A DNA stretch of 41,746 nt from Tepidimonas sediminis (GCF_007556605.1 NZ_VJND01000017.1:1-41746), one strand, 5' to 3'; shown: positions 1-12,855, numbered from the stretch's first letter. Program-made: numbers and translations. The notes: generated from the letters alone by a model not told the origin.

Positions 1-270
<270 letters not shown>

Positions 271-333
271 CTGCGGCCGCCTCGCGGCGACCACGGAAAA
301 CGGTCCGCACAACCAACCCCCGGCGCGCTGCAC

Positions 334-407
<74 letters not shown>

Positions 408-476
408 GTCGAACCCCGTCGACCGCGGACGCGGGCCGGCACAAGCCTTCTCTCTTGCCAACACAACCGGTTTCGC

Positions 477-562
477 TGGTGGAGGGGGTTGGATTCGAAC
501 CAACGTAGGCGTAAGCCAACAGATTTACAGTCTGCCCCCTTTAGCCACTCGGGCACCCCTCC
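477..562 (-). tRNA. tRNA-Tyr (anticodon GTA), long variable arm
   Basis: The minus strand reads GGAGGGG ... CCCCTCC plus A and encoded CCA at 477-479. The anticodon stem CAGAC/TCTGT-type region encloses the loop with GTA. It is followed by a long class II variable arm (TTGGCTTACGCC...), as expected for bacterial tRNA-Tyr. It is the first gene of the tRNA-tuf unit and starts only 15 bp from the stop codon of the UDG-like gene. Confidence 0.96.
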
Positions 563-576
563 GGCGAGAGCCCCGC

Positions 577-582
577 ATTATG
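577..582 (-). promoter_or_regulatory. Candidate -10 element for the tRNA-tuf operon
   Basis: The minus strand reads CATAAT (5/6 to TATAAT), followed by the GC-rich discriminator GCGGGGC, with tRNA-Tyr starting about 14 nt further on. GC-rich discriminators are typical of stringently controlled stable-RNA promoters. No good -35 is visible at 16-18 bp, so this is tentative. The hexamer overlaps the TAA stop codon (578-580) of the UDG-like gene. Confidence 0.4.
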
Positions 583-1152
583 CCACGTTTTCGGCGCTTT
601 TCGCGTCGGCCGCGTCGAGCTGTTGCAGAACCCCCTCACACCATCGCGCCAGCCGCCCGGTGGTGTCGGCACCGGTGCGGATGCCGTTGATGGATCGCTG
701 GCTCAGGTGGCGCTCGCAGGCGATGGCGGCGGCCAGTCGCCCCGCGGCGCGCAGCGCGCGCACGGCGGCATGGGCCTGGGCCCCGCAGGCCACCACCCAG
801 CGCAGGCCGGCCAGTTCGGCGGCCAGCCGCGCCAGGTTGTCCGGCGCCAGCACCTCCTCCACCGTCGGCACCGACCGTCCGGTCAGCGCCGGGTATTCCA
901 CGCGCGCCCAGGCGTTGGTGACGACGTAGTCGGCCCGGTGCGGCGAGGCAAAGCGCCGTGGGTCGCGGCGGTGCAGCTCCACGAGCACGCGCGCCAGGTT
1001 CGCCCCGGTGCCCGCAGCGCAGGGGTAGCCGCGCTGCGCCTCGAAGCGGCCCGGACAGATGAAGACGAAACCGGTGGCGGCGCCGGGGCAGGGCTGGTGG
1101 TGAGGGGCGAGGCCCGGCACGGTCATCCGCGCCGCCGCGGACACGCCCCCGC

Positions 1153-1156
<4 letters not shown>
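578..1156 (-). CDS. Uracil-DNA glycosylase superfamily protein
   Basis: A 192-residue protein. The start ATG overlaps the trpC stop as ATGA (1153-1156), so it is probably translationally coupled as the last gene of the trp operon. A longer upstream reading would lie inside trpC. The segment [20 protein letters not shown] resembles the first loop of family-4-like uracil-DNA glycosylases (P-G ... G-x-P ... A-G-T/N). It is followed by [13 protein letters not shown] and a V(V)ACG.QAH strand-turn that match the N-V-x-K and v-x-LG-x-x-A regions. The C-terminal [10 protein letters not shown] could stand for the HPS motif. The motifs are weaker than in Ung or family 4 enzymes and no Fe-S cysteine set is obvious, so activity on uracil-DNA is an inference from the fold. 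Confidence 0.6.
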
Positions 1157-1949
<793 letters not shown>

Positions 1950-1953
<4 letters not shown>

Positions 1954-3005
1954 GCGGCGGCCTCCGCGGCGAGCCGGTGCGTGACGGCGACGAACTGCTC
2001 CAGCTTGGCCTTGGCCGCGCCGCTGGCCAGCGCCGCGCGGGCGGCGGCGATGCCGGCCTCGATCGAGTCGACGACGTCGGCGGCGTAGAGCGCCACGCCG
2101 GCGTTGAAGACGACGATGTCAGCCGCCGGCCCCGGCTCGCCGTCCAGCACCGCCAGCAGCTTGGCGCGTGACGCCTCCGGCGTGGCCACCTGCAGGCTGC
2201 GCTGGCCCGCCATCGCCAGGCCGTAGTCCTCCGGATGGATGTCGTACTCGAGGATCTGGCCGTCCTTGAGCTCGCCGACCATCGTGGCCGCCCCGAGGCT
2301 GACCTCGTCCAGCCCGTCGCGCCCCCACACCACCAGCGCGTGGCGCGCCCCCAGGCGCTGCAGCACGCGCACCTGGATGCCGACCAGATCCGGGTGGAAC
2401 ACGCCCATCAGGATGTTGGAGGCGCCGGCCGGGTTGGTCAGCGGCCCCAGGATGTTGAAGATGGTCTTGACGCCCATCTCGCGCCGGATCGGGGCGACGT
2501 TCTTCATCGCCGGGTGGTGGTTGGGCGCGAACATGAAGCCGATGCCGACCTCGCGGATGCACCTTGCGATGGCCGCGGGCGGCAGGTTGATGTTGACGCC
2601 CAGGCTTTCCAGCACGTCGGCGCTGCCGGACTTGCTGCTGACGCTGCGTCCGCCGTGCTTGCTGACCTTGGCGCCCGCCGCGGCCGCGACGAACATCGCG
2701 CAGGTGGAGATGTTGAAGGTGTGCGCGCCGTCGCCACCGGTGCCGACGATGTCCACCAGGTGCGTCGGGTCGTCCACCGGCACCTTGGTGGCGAACTCGC
2801 GCATCACCTGCGCGGCGGCGGTGATCTCGCCGATGGTTTCCTTCTTGACGCGCAGGCCGGTGATGATGGCGGCGGTCATCAGCGGCGAGATCTGCCCGCC
2901 CATGATCAGCCGCATCAGGTGCAGCATCTCGTCGTGGAAGATCTCGCGGTGCTCGATGACGCGCTGCAGCGCCTCCTGCGGCGTGATGACGTGTCGGTGG
3001 GGCAT
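1950..3005 (-). CDS. trpD: Anthranilate phosphoribosyltransferase
   Basis: A 351-residue enzyme that transfers phosphoribosyl from PRPP to anthranilate. Motifs seen are [17 protein letters not shown] (PRPP-binding loop around residues 85-101) and [18 protein letters not shown] (from residue 116). The KHGGR form replaces the more familiar KHGNR and appears to be a common betaproteobacterial variant rather than damage. The start is the ATG at 3003-3005, preceded by AGAGGAG on the minus strand. 40 bp separate it from trpG upstream, the only real gap inside the operon; trpC overlaps its stop. Confidence 0.97.
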
Positions 3006-3045
3006 GGTGGCTCTCCTCTGTACGGGTCCCCGGGGTGCGGTCGGC

Positions 3046-3624
3046 TCAAGGGGCTTGCAGGAAATTGCGCAGCAGCGCGTGGCCGTGCTCGGTCAGGATG
3101 CTCTCGGGGTGGAACTGCACGCCCTGCACCGGCAGCTCGCGGTGGCGCACGCCCATGATCTCGCCGTCGTCGCACCAGGCGGTGATGGCGAGCGCTTCCG
3201 GCAGCGTGGCGCGCTCGATGGCCAGCGAGTGGTAGCGGTTGACGGTGAACTGCCGCGGCAGGCCGGCGAACACCCCTTCCTGCGTGGTGGTGATGAGGCT
3301 GGTCTTGCCGTGCATCAGCTCGCGCGCGCGCACGATGCGCGCCCCGAACGCCGCGCCGATGCTCTGGTGCCCCAGGCACACGCCCAGGATCGGCACGCGG
3401 CCGGCGAAGTGGCGGATCGCCGCCACCGAGATGCCGGCCTCGGCCGGCGAGCACGGCCCGGGCGAGATGACCAGCCGGTCCGGCGCGCGCGCGGCGATGC
3501 CCTCCAGCGTGATCTCGTCGTTGCGGAACACCTCCACCTCGGCGCCCAGCTCGCCGAAGTACTGCACCAGGTTGTAGGTGAAGGAGTCGTAGTTGTCGAT
3601 CATCAGCAGCCTGGGACGGCTCAT
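3046..3624 (-). CDS. trpG: Anthranilate synthase glutamine amidotransferase subunit
   Basis: A 192-residue class I glutamine amidotransferase that releases ammonia for anthranilate synthase (TrpE partner). The N-terminus [15 protein letters not shown] is characteristic of TrpG/PabA. The nucleophile is Cys83 in [10 protein letters not shown], and the H-E pair lies in [11 protein letters not shown] near the C-terminus. The chosen ATG (3622-3624) overlaps the trpE stop as ATGA; an upstream in-frame extension lies inside trpE and lacks family similarity. It could also serve p-aminobenzoate synthesis, as in organisms with an amphibolic TrpG/PabA. Confidence 0.97.
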   Translation of the reverse strand: MSRPRLLMIDNYDSFTYNLVQYFGELGAEVEVFRNDEITLEGIAARAPDRLVISPGPCSPAEAGISVAAIRHFAGRVPILGVCLGHQSIGAAFGARIVRARELMHGKTSLITTTQEGVFAGLPRQFTVNRYHSLAIERATLPEALAITAWCDDGEIMGVRHRELPVQGVQFHPESILTEHGHALLRNFLQAP

Positions 3625-5141
3625 TGCAGGCCCTCCTCCACCAGTTCGCTGGCGCGCAGCAGCGCGCGCGCCTTGTGCTCGGTTTCCTTCCACTCCAGCT
3701 CCGGCACGGAGTCGGCCACCACGCCGGCGGCGGCCTGTACATAGAGCGTGCCGTCGTGCACGACGCCCGTGCGGATGGCGATGGCCAGGTCCATGTCACC
3801 CGCCCAGCTCAGGTAGCCGACGGCGCCGCCGTAGATGCCGCGCTTGACCGGCTCCAGCCGGTCGATCAGCTCCATCGCGTGAACCTTGGGCGCGCCGGTG
3901 AGCGTGCCGGCCGGGAAGCTGGCGCGCAGCACGTCCATGCTGGTCAGGCCCGGACGCAGCAGCCCCTCGACATTGCTGACGATGTGCATGACGTGGCTGT
4001 AGCGCTCCACCGCGAAGGCCTCGGTCACCTTGACGCTGCCGATCTGCGCGATGCGGCCGATGTCGTTGCGCGCCAGGTCGATCAGCATCACGTGCTCGGC
4101 GCGCTCCTTCGGGTCGGCCAGCAGCTCGCGCTCGGCGGCCTTGTCCTGCTCGGGCGTGGCGCCGCGCGGCCGCGTGCCGGCCAGGGGCCGGATCGTGACC
4201 TTCACCCCTTCGTCGGTGCGCTCCTGGCGCACCAGGATCTCGGGCGAGGCGCCGACCACGTGCAGGTCGCTGCCACGCGCATCGGCCCCGGCCAGGTTGT
4301 AGTAGTACATGTAGGGGCTGGGGTTGAGCGAGCGCAGCGCGCGGTACAGCGCCAGCGGGCTGTGGGTGAAGCGCTTGTGCAGCCGCTGGCCGATGACGAT
4401 CTGCATGAAGTCGCCCTGCTGGATGAGGCGCTTGGCCTCCTCCACCGCAGCCATGAAGTCGGCCGGCGTGCGCTCGTGCTCGACCGGGTGGGCCGCGCCG
4501 GGCTGCACGCTGGGCGCGCTGACGGAGTAGCGCAGCCGTTCGCGCAGCTCGCGCAGGCGGCGCCGCGCGCGGGCATAGGCCTCGGGTTGCGACGGATCGG
4601 CATAGACGATCAGGTACAGCTTGCCCGAGAGGTTGTCGATGACCGCGAGCTCCTCGGTCTGCAGCAGCAGGATGTCGGGCAGGCCGAGGTCGTCGGGCGG
4701 GCAGCTGGCCTGCAGCTTGCGCTCGATGTGGCGCACCGTGTCGTAACCGAAGTAGCCGGCCAGCCCGCCGCAGAAGCGCGGCAGCCCGGGCGGCAGCGCG
4801 ACGCGGAAACGCGCCTGGTAGGCGGCGATGGCATCCAGCGGATTGCCGGCCAGGGTCTCGATCACGCGGCCGTCGCGCACCACCTCGGTGCGCGCCTGCT
4901 CGCCGAAGCCGCTGGCGCGCAGCCACGTGCGCGCGGGCAGACCGATGAAACTGTAGCGGCCGAAGCGCTCGCCGCCGAGCACCGACTCCAGCAGGAAGCT
5001 GTTGCGCCCGCCGCCGTCGGCGTGCGCCAGCTTCAGGTACAGCGACAGCGGCGTCTCCAGATCGGCGAAGGCCTCCTCGATCAGCGGGATGCGGTGATAG
5101 CCCTGGGAGGCAAGGTGCTGGAACTCGAGTTCGGTGATCAC
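3621..5141 (-). CDS. trpE: Anthranilate synthase component I
   Basis: A 506-residue chorismate-utilising enzyme that makes anthranilate with TrpG. The tryptophan feedback motif LLES is at residues 50-53. The chorismate-binding domain carries [42 protein letters not shown] and [13 protein letters not shown] chose the GTG at 5139-5141 ([10 protein letters not shown]) because it gives the family length and has AGGAG about 10 nt upstream. The reading frame stays open for 44 more codons, but that part is proline-rich and unlike TrpE. First enzyme gene of the operon, preceded by a leader peptide and a strong hairpin. Confidence 0.95.
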   Translation of the reverse strand: MITELEFQHLASQGYHRIPLIEEAFADLETPLSLYLKLAHADGGGRNSFLLESVLGGERFGRYSFIGLPARTWLRASGFGEQARTEVVRDGRVIETLAGNPLDAIAAYQARFRVALPPGLPRFCGGLAGYFGYDTVRHIERKLQASCPPDDLGLPDILLLQTEELAVIDNLSGKLYLIVYADPSQPEAYARARRRLRELRERLRYSVSAPSVQPGAAHPVEHERTPADFMAAVEEAKRLIQQGDFMQIVIGQRLHKRFTHSPLALYRALRSLNPSPYMYYYNLAGADARGSDLHVVGASPEILVRQERTDEGVKVTIRPLAGTRPRGATPEQDKAAERELLADPKERAEHVMLIDLARNDIGRIAQIGSVKVTEAFAVERYSHVMHIVSNVEGLLRPGLTSMDVLRASFPAGTLTGAPKVHAMELIDRLEPVKRGIYGGAVGYLSWAGDMDLAIAIRTGVVHDGTLYVQAAAGVVADSVPELEWKETEHKARALLRASELVEEGLQ

Positions 5142-5165
5142 GGCGTGGGGGCTCCTGGCGTCGGG

Positions 5166-5209
5166 GTCCGCCGCGACGCGCTCCCCCGGGGAGCAAGGAG
5201 GCGGCGGAC
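5166..5209 (-). other. Strong two-part hairpin between trp leader and trpE
   Basis: Outer arms GTCCGCCGC (5201-5209 on the minus strand) and GCGGCGGAC (5166-5174) pair perfectly. Inside, GCTCCC/GGGAGC (5180-5185, 5189-5194) form a second stem with a 3-nt loop. The internal loop exposes CTCCTT, which is complementary to the AGGAG preceding trpE. No U-tract follows, so this is not an intrinsic terminator by itself; it may act in translation control or as part of the attenuator. Confidence 0.5.
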
Positions 5210-5226
5210 TGGCGTGGGGAGGAAAA

Positions 5227-5238
5227 CGGGGTCGCCCG
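5227..5238 (-). terminator. Weak terminator-like element in the trp leader region
   Basis: On the minus strand CGGG-CGAC-CCCG (4-bp GC stem, 4-nt loop) is followed by TTTT (5223-5226). It lies between the leader-peptide stop codon and trpE, where an attenuator terminator would be expected. The stem is short, so alternative folding of the flanking GC-rich sequence needs computation. Confidence 0.25.
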
Positions 5239-5286
5239 GGCGGGACCGGGCAGAGCTGCCGGCCGGCCATCACAGGCGCGACGGCA

Positions 5287-5391
5287 TCACGCGGGGCAGG
5301 CGCGGCGACGCCAGGGCCAAGCCTCCCGGCGGCCGGTCTTCAGGGCGGCTGCCAGGCGCTCGTCGAAGGTGCGGCGACGCACGGTGATCAT
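5287..5391 (-). CDS. trpL: Candidate trp operon leader peptide
   Basis: A 34-codon open frame on the minus strand, ATG at 5389-5391 and TGA at 5287-5289. It begins MITVRRRTFDERLAAALKTG and contains Trp-Pro-Trp (TGG CCC TGG, codons 25-27, 5311-5319), followed by Arg-rich residues. It sits directly upstream of trpE on the same strand, where ribosome stalling at the two Trp codons could report charged tRNA-Trp, as in classical attenuation. Two Trp codons within three, in a peptide this short and at this position, are unlikely by chance. The ATG lacks a Shine-Dalgarno sequence and lies 6 nt after a TACACT hexamer, so the mRNA may be leaderless, as known for rhizobial trpL. Function is inferred from position and composition only. 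Confidence 0.65.
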   Translation of the reverse strand: MITVRRRTFDERLAAALKTGRREAWPWRRRACPA

Positions 5392-5397
5392 GCGCGC

Positions 5398-5406
5398 AGT
5401 GTAGCA
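5398..5406 (-). promoter_or_regulatory. Candidate extended -10 promoter for the trp operon
   Basis: The minus strand reads TGCTACACT, a TGn extended -10 with hexamer TACACT (5398-5403). No -35 match is seen at 17-18 bp. Transcription would start at about 5391, the A of the leader-peptide ATG. Confidence 0.4.
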
Positions 5407-5470
5407 AAGGCGCGGCCGCACCGGCGCGCCCTAAGATTGCGGGTTTGCCCTGCCTGCCGCCCCCAGCCCG

Positions 5471-8383
<2,913 letters not shown>

Positions 8384-8390
8384 GCCGCAC

Positions 8391-8924
8391 TCAGAGCAGA
8401 CCGGCCAGATCCTCGATGGCGTCGACGACGATCGCCGTGCCGATCGCGATCAGCAGGATGTCGGCACCGATGCGCACGAAGCGGTAGCCCGGCGGCGGTT
8501 CGCCGAGGCGGCGCTTGAGCTCCGGCGGCAGCGCGTGGATCGTGACCCCGGCCGGCAGCGGCTGGCCGAGCTTCCACGGCTTGGTCAGCCCGGGCGGCCG
8601 GCAACCGTTGGCCTTCTTCGCCAGGCCCGGCGGGCAGCGACCGGCCTGCACCTGGGCGCCGAAGACGAGGCGCACCGCCTCGCGCTCGCGCTCACCGAAG
8701 TAGGCGCCGAGCGCCACCCCCGCTGCCGGCGGCGCCAGCCGCTCGTCGCGGCCGGGCTTGGCGGCGTCATGGCGGGCGTCCTCGCCCGGCTGGACCCAAG
8801 CCGGACGGCCGTGCCCGCCCCCCTTGTCGTCCGGCTTGCCGGCCGCCGCCAGCCCGGCCAGCGCCATGCCGGCGGCCAGCGCCAACGCCACCCGCCACGT
8901 CCTGCCCGCGTCGATGCTCGCCAT
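8391..8924 (-). CDS. CigR/RcnB-like exported protein with C-terminal membrane segment
   Basis: A 177-residue protein. The ATG at 8922-8924 is preceded by AAAGGAG 7 nt upstream, which decides the start over an ATG 16 codons earlier. An N-terminal signal-like segment (TWRVALALAAGMALAGLAAA) is followed by a Gly/Lys/Asp-rich hydrophilic region. Next comes a motif region with CPPGLAKKANGCRPPGL and PPPGYRFVRIGADILLIAIG, ending in a hydrophobic helix. PPGY followed by VRIGADILLIA is typical of proteins annotated as RcnB or CigR (the latter named for a Salmonella anti-virulence regulator). The role in this organism is unknown; an envelope location is likely. It converges with uvrA with only 7 bp between stop codons. 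Confidence 0.6.
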   Translation of the reverse strand: MASIDAGRTWRVALALAAGMALAGLAAAGKPDDKGGGHGRPAWVQPGEDARHDAAKPGRDERLAPPAAGVALGAYFGEREREAVRLVFGAQVQAGRCPPGLAKKANGCRPPGLTKPWKLGQPLPAGVTIHALPPELKRRLGEPPPGYRFVRIGADILLIAIGTAIVVDAIEDLAGLL

Positions 8925-8943
8925 GTCGCACTCCTTTGCTGGC

Positions 8944-8972
8944 ATGATAGGCCGCCGGGCCGCGGGGGCCAA
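8944..8972 (-). promoter_or_regulatory. Candidate sigma-70 promoter of the CigR-like gene
   Basis: The minus strand shows TTGGCC (8967-8972), a 17-bp spacer and TATCAT (8944-8949), 19 nt from the start codon and just upstream of the AAAGGAG ribosome-binding site. An 8-bp inverted repeat (GCCGCGGG/CCCGCGGC, 8959-8981) overlaps the -35 and could be an operator or incidental. Confidence 0.45.
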
Positions 8973-9025
8973 GCCCGCGGCGGCGTAACCGGTGCAACCG
9001 GATGCAACACGCGACAGGGCAAGGC

Positions 9026-10432
9026 ATGAGCGGATTCGACTTCGACCTTCTCGTCATCGGCGGCGGCAGCGGCGGCGTGCGCGCCGCGCGCATGGCCGCG
9101 CAGCGCGGCGCGCGCGTGGCGCTCGTCGAGGCGCAGGGACGCAGCGGACTCGGCGGTACCTGCGTCAACGTCGGCTGCATCCCGAAGAAGCTCTACCACT
9201 ACGCCGCGCACTACGCCGAGGCGGCGGAGGAAGCGCGCGGCTACGGGTGGCACGGCCCCGCGCCCGCGCTGGACTGGGGCGAGCTCAAGCGCCGCCGCGC
9301 CGCCGAGATCGCACGGCTCAACGGCGTCTACGAGACCCTGCTGCGCAACGCCGGCGTGACGCTGCTGGAGGGGTGGGCACGGCTGCTGGACGGTCACACC
9401 GTGCAGGTGGCCACGCTCAACGCCGACGGCAGCCCCGGGCACCAGACCTGGCGCGCCGAGCGCATCCTGATCGCCACCGGCGGCACGCCCTACGTGCCGC
9501 ACTTTCAGGGGCGCGAGCACGTGATCACCTCCAACGAGGTGTTCGATCTGGAGCCGTTGCCCGCGCGCCTGGTGGTGGTCGGCGGCGGCTACATCGCCTG
9601 CGAGTTCGCCTCGATCTTCCTCGGCCTGGGCGTGCGCGTGACGCAGCTCTACCGCGGCGAGCAGATCCTGCGCGGCTTCGACGACGAGGTGCGCCACTTC
9701 CTGGCCGATGAGCTGCGCAAGAAGGGGCTGGACCTGCGGCTGCAGACCGGCGTGGTGGCGGTGCGGCGGCACGACGACGGCCTGCACGTGCAGCTGGAAG
9801 ACGGCGCCACCGTGGTGGCCGACGCGGTGCTCTACGCCACCGGGCGCGTGCCCAACGTCGCCGGGCTGGGGCTGGAGCAGCTGGGCGTGGCGCAGGGCGC
9901 GCAGGGTGCCATCGTCGTCGACGAGCACTTCCGCACCAACGTGCCCAGCGTCTATGCGGTGGGCGACGTGGTGGCGCGCGCGCAGCTGACGCCCGTGGCG
10001 CTCGCGGAAGCGATGGCGGTGGTCGATCACCTGTTCGGGCCGCCCGCCGGCGCCGCACCGCGGCAGGCGCGCTACGACCTGATCCCGACCGCCGTCTTCA
10101 CGCTGCCCAGCGTCGGCACCGTCGGGCTGACGGAAGCGCAGGCGCGCCAGCAGGGCCGGCGGCTGCGCATCTACCGCAGCGCCTTCCGTCCGCTGCGCCA
10201 CACCCTGTCGGGCCGCGACGAGCGCGCGCTGGTCAAGCTGGTGGTCGATGACGCGAGCGACCAGGTGCTGGGCGCGCACATGGTCGGCCCGGAAGCCGGC
10301 GAGATCGTGCAGGGCTTCGCGGTGGCGCTGCGCTGCGGCGCCACCAAGGCGCAGTTCGACGCGACGCTGGGCATCCATCCGACGCTGGCGGAGGAGTTCG
10401 TCACGCTGCGCGAACCGGCCTTGGTGGGGTGA
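9026..10432 (+). CDS. gor: Glutathione-disulfide reductase
   Basis: A 468-residue FAD flavoprotein that reduces glutathione disulfide with NADPH. The FAD-binding GGGSGG is near residues 12-17. The redox-active disulfide is in GGTCVNVGCIPKK (Cys46, Cys51). The second nucleotide-binding fold VVVGGGYIACEFA is followed by LYRGEQILRGFD, with the arginines expected for NADPH. YAVGDV binds FAD and the active-site HPTLAEEFVTLR is at the C-terminus. The start MSGFDFDLL is preferred over an ATG 8 codons upstream because of family length and an upstream AGGGCAAGG. amn follows 5 bp after the stop, so both are likely co-transcribed. Confidence 0.95.
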   Translation: MSGFDFDLLVIGGGSGGVRAARMAAQRGARVALVEAQGRSGLGGTCVNVGCIPKKLYHYAAHYAEAAEEARGYGWHGPAPALDWGELKRRRAAEIARLNGVYETLLRNAGVTLLEGWARLLDGHTVQVATLNADGSPGHQTWRAERILIATGGTPYVPHFQGREHVITSNEVFDLEPLPARLVVVGGGYIACEFASIFLGLGVRVTQLYRGEQILRGFDDEVRHFLADELRKKGLDLRLQTGVVAVRRHDDGLHVQLEDGATVVADAVLYATGRVPNVAGLGLEQLGVAQGAQGAIVVDEHFRTNVPSVYAVGDVVARAQLTPVALAEAMAVVDHLFGPPAGAAPRQARYDLIPTAVFTLPSVGTVGLTEAQARQQGRRLRIYRSAFRPLRHTLSGRDERALVKLVVDDASDQVLGAHMVGPEAGEIVQGFAVALRCGATKAQFDATLGIHPTLAEEFVTLREPALVG

Positions 10433-10437
10433 GGCGC

Positions 10438-11961
10438 ATGACCACACCCGTGCACACGCCCGCATTCGTCGCGCCGCAGCGCTTCACCGACCCCGACGCG
10501 GCGGTGGCGCACGCCGCGCGCCTCTATGAGGCCGCGGTGCAGCACCTGCGCGCGGCGCTGCACGACTATCTGCGCCAGCCGCTGCAGGCCGATACGGCCC
10601 TCCCGCGCGTGCGCGCCTGCTACCCCGCGGTGCGGCTGCACGTGCCGCGGCCGCTGGATCCGCTGGCCGCCCGCGCGCGCCAGAGCCACGGCTTCGTCAC
10701 CCGCACCGGCCGCTACGAGACCACGCTGACGCGCCCGGATCTGTTCGCCGACTACTGGCGCGAGCAGTTCGCGCTGCTGCTGCAGCACCACGGCGAGCCG
10801 CTGGAGATCGCCATCAGCCACGAGCCGATCCCGCTGCACTTCGCGCTCGGCGAGGACAGCGCCTTCGAAGGCGAGCTCAGCGCCGTGCAGCGTGCGCGGC
10901 TCGGCGAGGTGTTCGACCTGCCGGACCTGAGCGCCATGGACGACGCCATCGCCAACGGCCTGCACGTGGCGCGCGACGACGCACCGCAGCCGCTGGCGCT
11001 GTTTCGCGCCGCGCGCATCGACTATTCGCTCGCCCGCCTGCGCCACTACGGCGGCACCTCGCCGGCGTGGTTCCAGAACTTCGTGCTGTTCACCAACTAC
11101 GCCTTCTACGTCGACGAGTTCGTGCGCCTGGGGCGGGCGCAGATGCAACGGCCCGACAGCGAGTACGTGGCGTTCGTCGAGCCGGGCAACGTCGTCACCT
11201 GGCGCGCAGGGCTGGGTGCCGGGGAACGCGCGCGGCTCGCGGGCCCCGAAGGCAGCGCGCCGCCGCGCATGCCGCAGATGCCGGCCTACCACCTGGTGCG
11301 CGCCGACCGCAGCGGCATCACGCTGGTCAACATCGGGGTGGGCCCGAGCAACGCCAAGACCGCCACCGACCACATCGCCGTGCTGCGCCCGCACGCCTGG
11401 CTGATGCTGGGGCACTGCGCCGGCCTGCGCCACAGCCAGCAGCTGGGCGACTACGTGCTGGCGCACGCCTACGTGCGCGAGGACCACGTGCTGGACGAGG
11501 AGCTGCCGCTGTGGGTGCCGATCCCGGCGCTGGCGGAGGTGCAGCAGGCCCTGGAAGGCGCGGTGGCCGACGTCACGGGCCTGCAGGGCGCGGCGCTCAA
11601 GCGCGTGCTGCGCACCGGCACGGTGGCCAGCACCGACAACCGCAACTGGGAACTGCTGCCCGGCGCGGTGGCACAGCGGCGCCTGTCGCTGTCGCGCGCC
11701 ATCGCGCTGGACATGGAGTCGGCCACCATCGCCGCCAACGGCTTTCGCTTCCGCGTGCCGTACGGCACGCTGCTGTGCGTCAGCGACAAGCCGCTGCACG
11801 GCGCCATCAAACTGCCCGGCATGGCCGACCGCTTCTACCGCGAGCGCGTCGACCAGCACCTGCGCATCGGCCTGCGCGCCGTCGAGCGGCTGCGCGCCGC
11901 CGGCATCGACCAGCTGCACAGTCGCAAGCTGCGCAGCTTCGACGAAGTCGCGTTCCAGTGA
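10438..11961 (+). CDS. amn: AMP nucleosidase
   Basis: A 507-residue protein that hydrolyses AMP to adenine and ribose 5-phosphate, controlling adenylate pools. The N-terminal domain has RYETTLTRPDLFADYWREQ, followed by ISHEPIPLHFALGED. The C-terminal phosphorylase-like fold has ITLVNIGVGPSNAKTATDHI, LRPHAWLMLGHCAGLR and DMESATIAANGFRFRVPYGT, where the D-M-E-S stretch carries the catalytic and ribose-binding residues. Full length compared with E. coli Amn (about 484). The ATG is 5 nt after the gor stop; GTGAGGCGC supplies the ribosome-binding region. It converges with psd (18 bp gap). Confidence 0.95.
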   Translation: MTTPVHTPAFVAPQRFTDPDAAVAHAARLYEAAVQHLRAALHDYLRQPLQADTALPRVRACYPAVRLHVPRPLDPLAARARQSHGFVTRTGRYETTLTRPDLFADYWREQFALLLQHHGEPLEIAISHEPIPLHFALGEDSAFEGELSAVQRARLGEVFDLPDLSAMDDAIANGLHVARDDAPQPLALFRAARIDYSLARLRHYGGTSPAWFQNFVLFTNYAFYVDEFVRLGRAQMQRPDSEYVAFVEPGNVVTWRAGLGAGERARLAGPEGSAPPRMPQMPAYHLVRADRSGITLVNIGVGPSNAKTATDHIAVLRPHAWLMLGHCAGLRHSQQLGDYVLAHAYVREDHVLDEELPLWVPIPALAEVQQALEGAVADVTGLQGAALKRVLRTGTVASTDNRNWELLPGAVAQRRLSLSRAIALDMESATIAANGFRFRVPYGTLLCVSDKPLHGAIKLPGMADRFYRERVDQHLRIGLRAVERLRAAGIDQLHSRKLRSFDEVAFQ

Positions 11962-11979
11962 CCGCCCGCGGCCGGCGCG

Positions 11980-12849
11980 TCAGGGCTGCCAAGCCCCCAT
12001 CGCCTCGCCCATGCGCACCGGGCGGCCCGGCGCCCAGTCCGGCTGCAGCCGCGCCACCCCGGCCGGCAGCAGCACGATGACCGTGGAGCCGAGCAGAAAC
12101 CGCCCCATCTCCGCCCCCTGCGCCAGGGCGATCTCGCGGCCGTCGTAATCCCAGCGACGCACGATGCCGGGGCGCGGCGGATTGACCACGCCGTGCCACG
12201 CGGTGGCCATGCTGCCGACGATGGTGGCCCCCACCAGCACCAGCGCGAACGGAAAACGCCGGCCGTCGGGGCGCCGCCCCTCGAACAGGCAGACCACCCG
12301 CTCATTGCGCGCGAACAGCCCCGGCACCCCGCGCGCCGTCACCGGATTGACCGAATACAGCGAGCCCGGCACGTGCACCATGCGCTCGAGCTGCCCCGCG
12401 CACGGCATGTGGATGCGGTGGTAGTCGCGCGGGCTCAGGTAGAGCGTGGCGAATGTCCCGTCGGTGAACGCCGCCGCCAGCGCCGCATCGCCTCCCAGCA
12501 GCGCCGCCACCGTGTAGCCGTGCCCCTTGGCCTGCAGGATGCGGTCGCGCTCGATCGCGCCGCACTGGCTGATCGCGCCATCCACCGGGCACACCAGATC
12601 CGCAGCGGCCAGCGGCCGCGCGCCCGGGCGCAGCGCGCGCGTGAAGAAATCGTTGAACGTCGCGTAGGCGGCCGGGTCGGGCTGCGCCGCCTCGCTCATG
12701 TCCACGCCGTAACGCGCGATGAAGCGGCGGATCGCCGCCTGCGTCACCGGCCCGAGCGGCCGGCGCGCCAGCGCCCCGGCCAGCTCGGTCAGCGCGCGCT
12801 TGGGCAGCGCATGTTGCAGCCAGACGGCTGCGCGGTCCTGCAAGGTCAT
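11980..12849 (-). CDS. psd: Phosphatidylserine decarboxylase proenzyme
   Basis: A 289-residue, pyruvoyl-dependent, membrane-associated enzyme that makes phosphatidylethanolamine from phosphatidylserine. The self-cleavage motif LGST lies at residues 253-256, with Ser255 becoming the pyruvoyl group. Asp90 (PVDG) and His147 (YHRIHMP) complete the Asp-His-Ser autoendoproteolytic triad. FNDFFTRAL and [14 protein letters not shown] are family hallmarks. The ATG at 12847-12849 gives the normal N-terminus. No Shine-Dalgarno is seen; instead GATAAT ends 6 nt upstream of the ATG, suggesting a leaderless transcript. Confidence 0.96.
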   Translation of the reverse strand: MTLQDRAAVWLQHALPKRALTELAGALARRPLGPVTQAAIRRFIARYGVDMSEAAQPDPAAYATFNDFFTRALRPGARPLAAADLVCPVDGAISQCGAIERDRILQAKGHGYTVAALLGGDAALAAAFTDGTFATLYLSPRDYHRIHMPCAGQLERMVHVPGSLYSVNPVTARGVPGLFARNERVVCLFEGRRPDGRRFPFALVLVGATIVGSMATAWHGVVNPPRPGIVRRWDYDGREIALAQGAEMGRFLLGSTVIVLLPAGVARLQPDWAPGRPVRMGEAMGAWQP

Positions 12850-12855
12850 CCGGCG

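Noticed and set aside
5408..5470. Possible SOS (LexA) box upstream of uvrA
   Set aside because: No CTGT-N8-ACAG-like palindrome is present in the short spacer; only a weak TAAGAT hexamer.
8585..10465. Long open frames opposite gor, amn, livM, trpE and other genes
   Set aside because: GC-rich codon bias keeps antisense frames open; their translations are Arg/Ala/Gly/His-rich with no family motifs, while the sense frames are clear enzymes.
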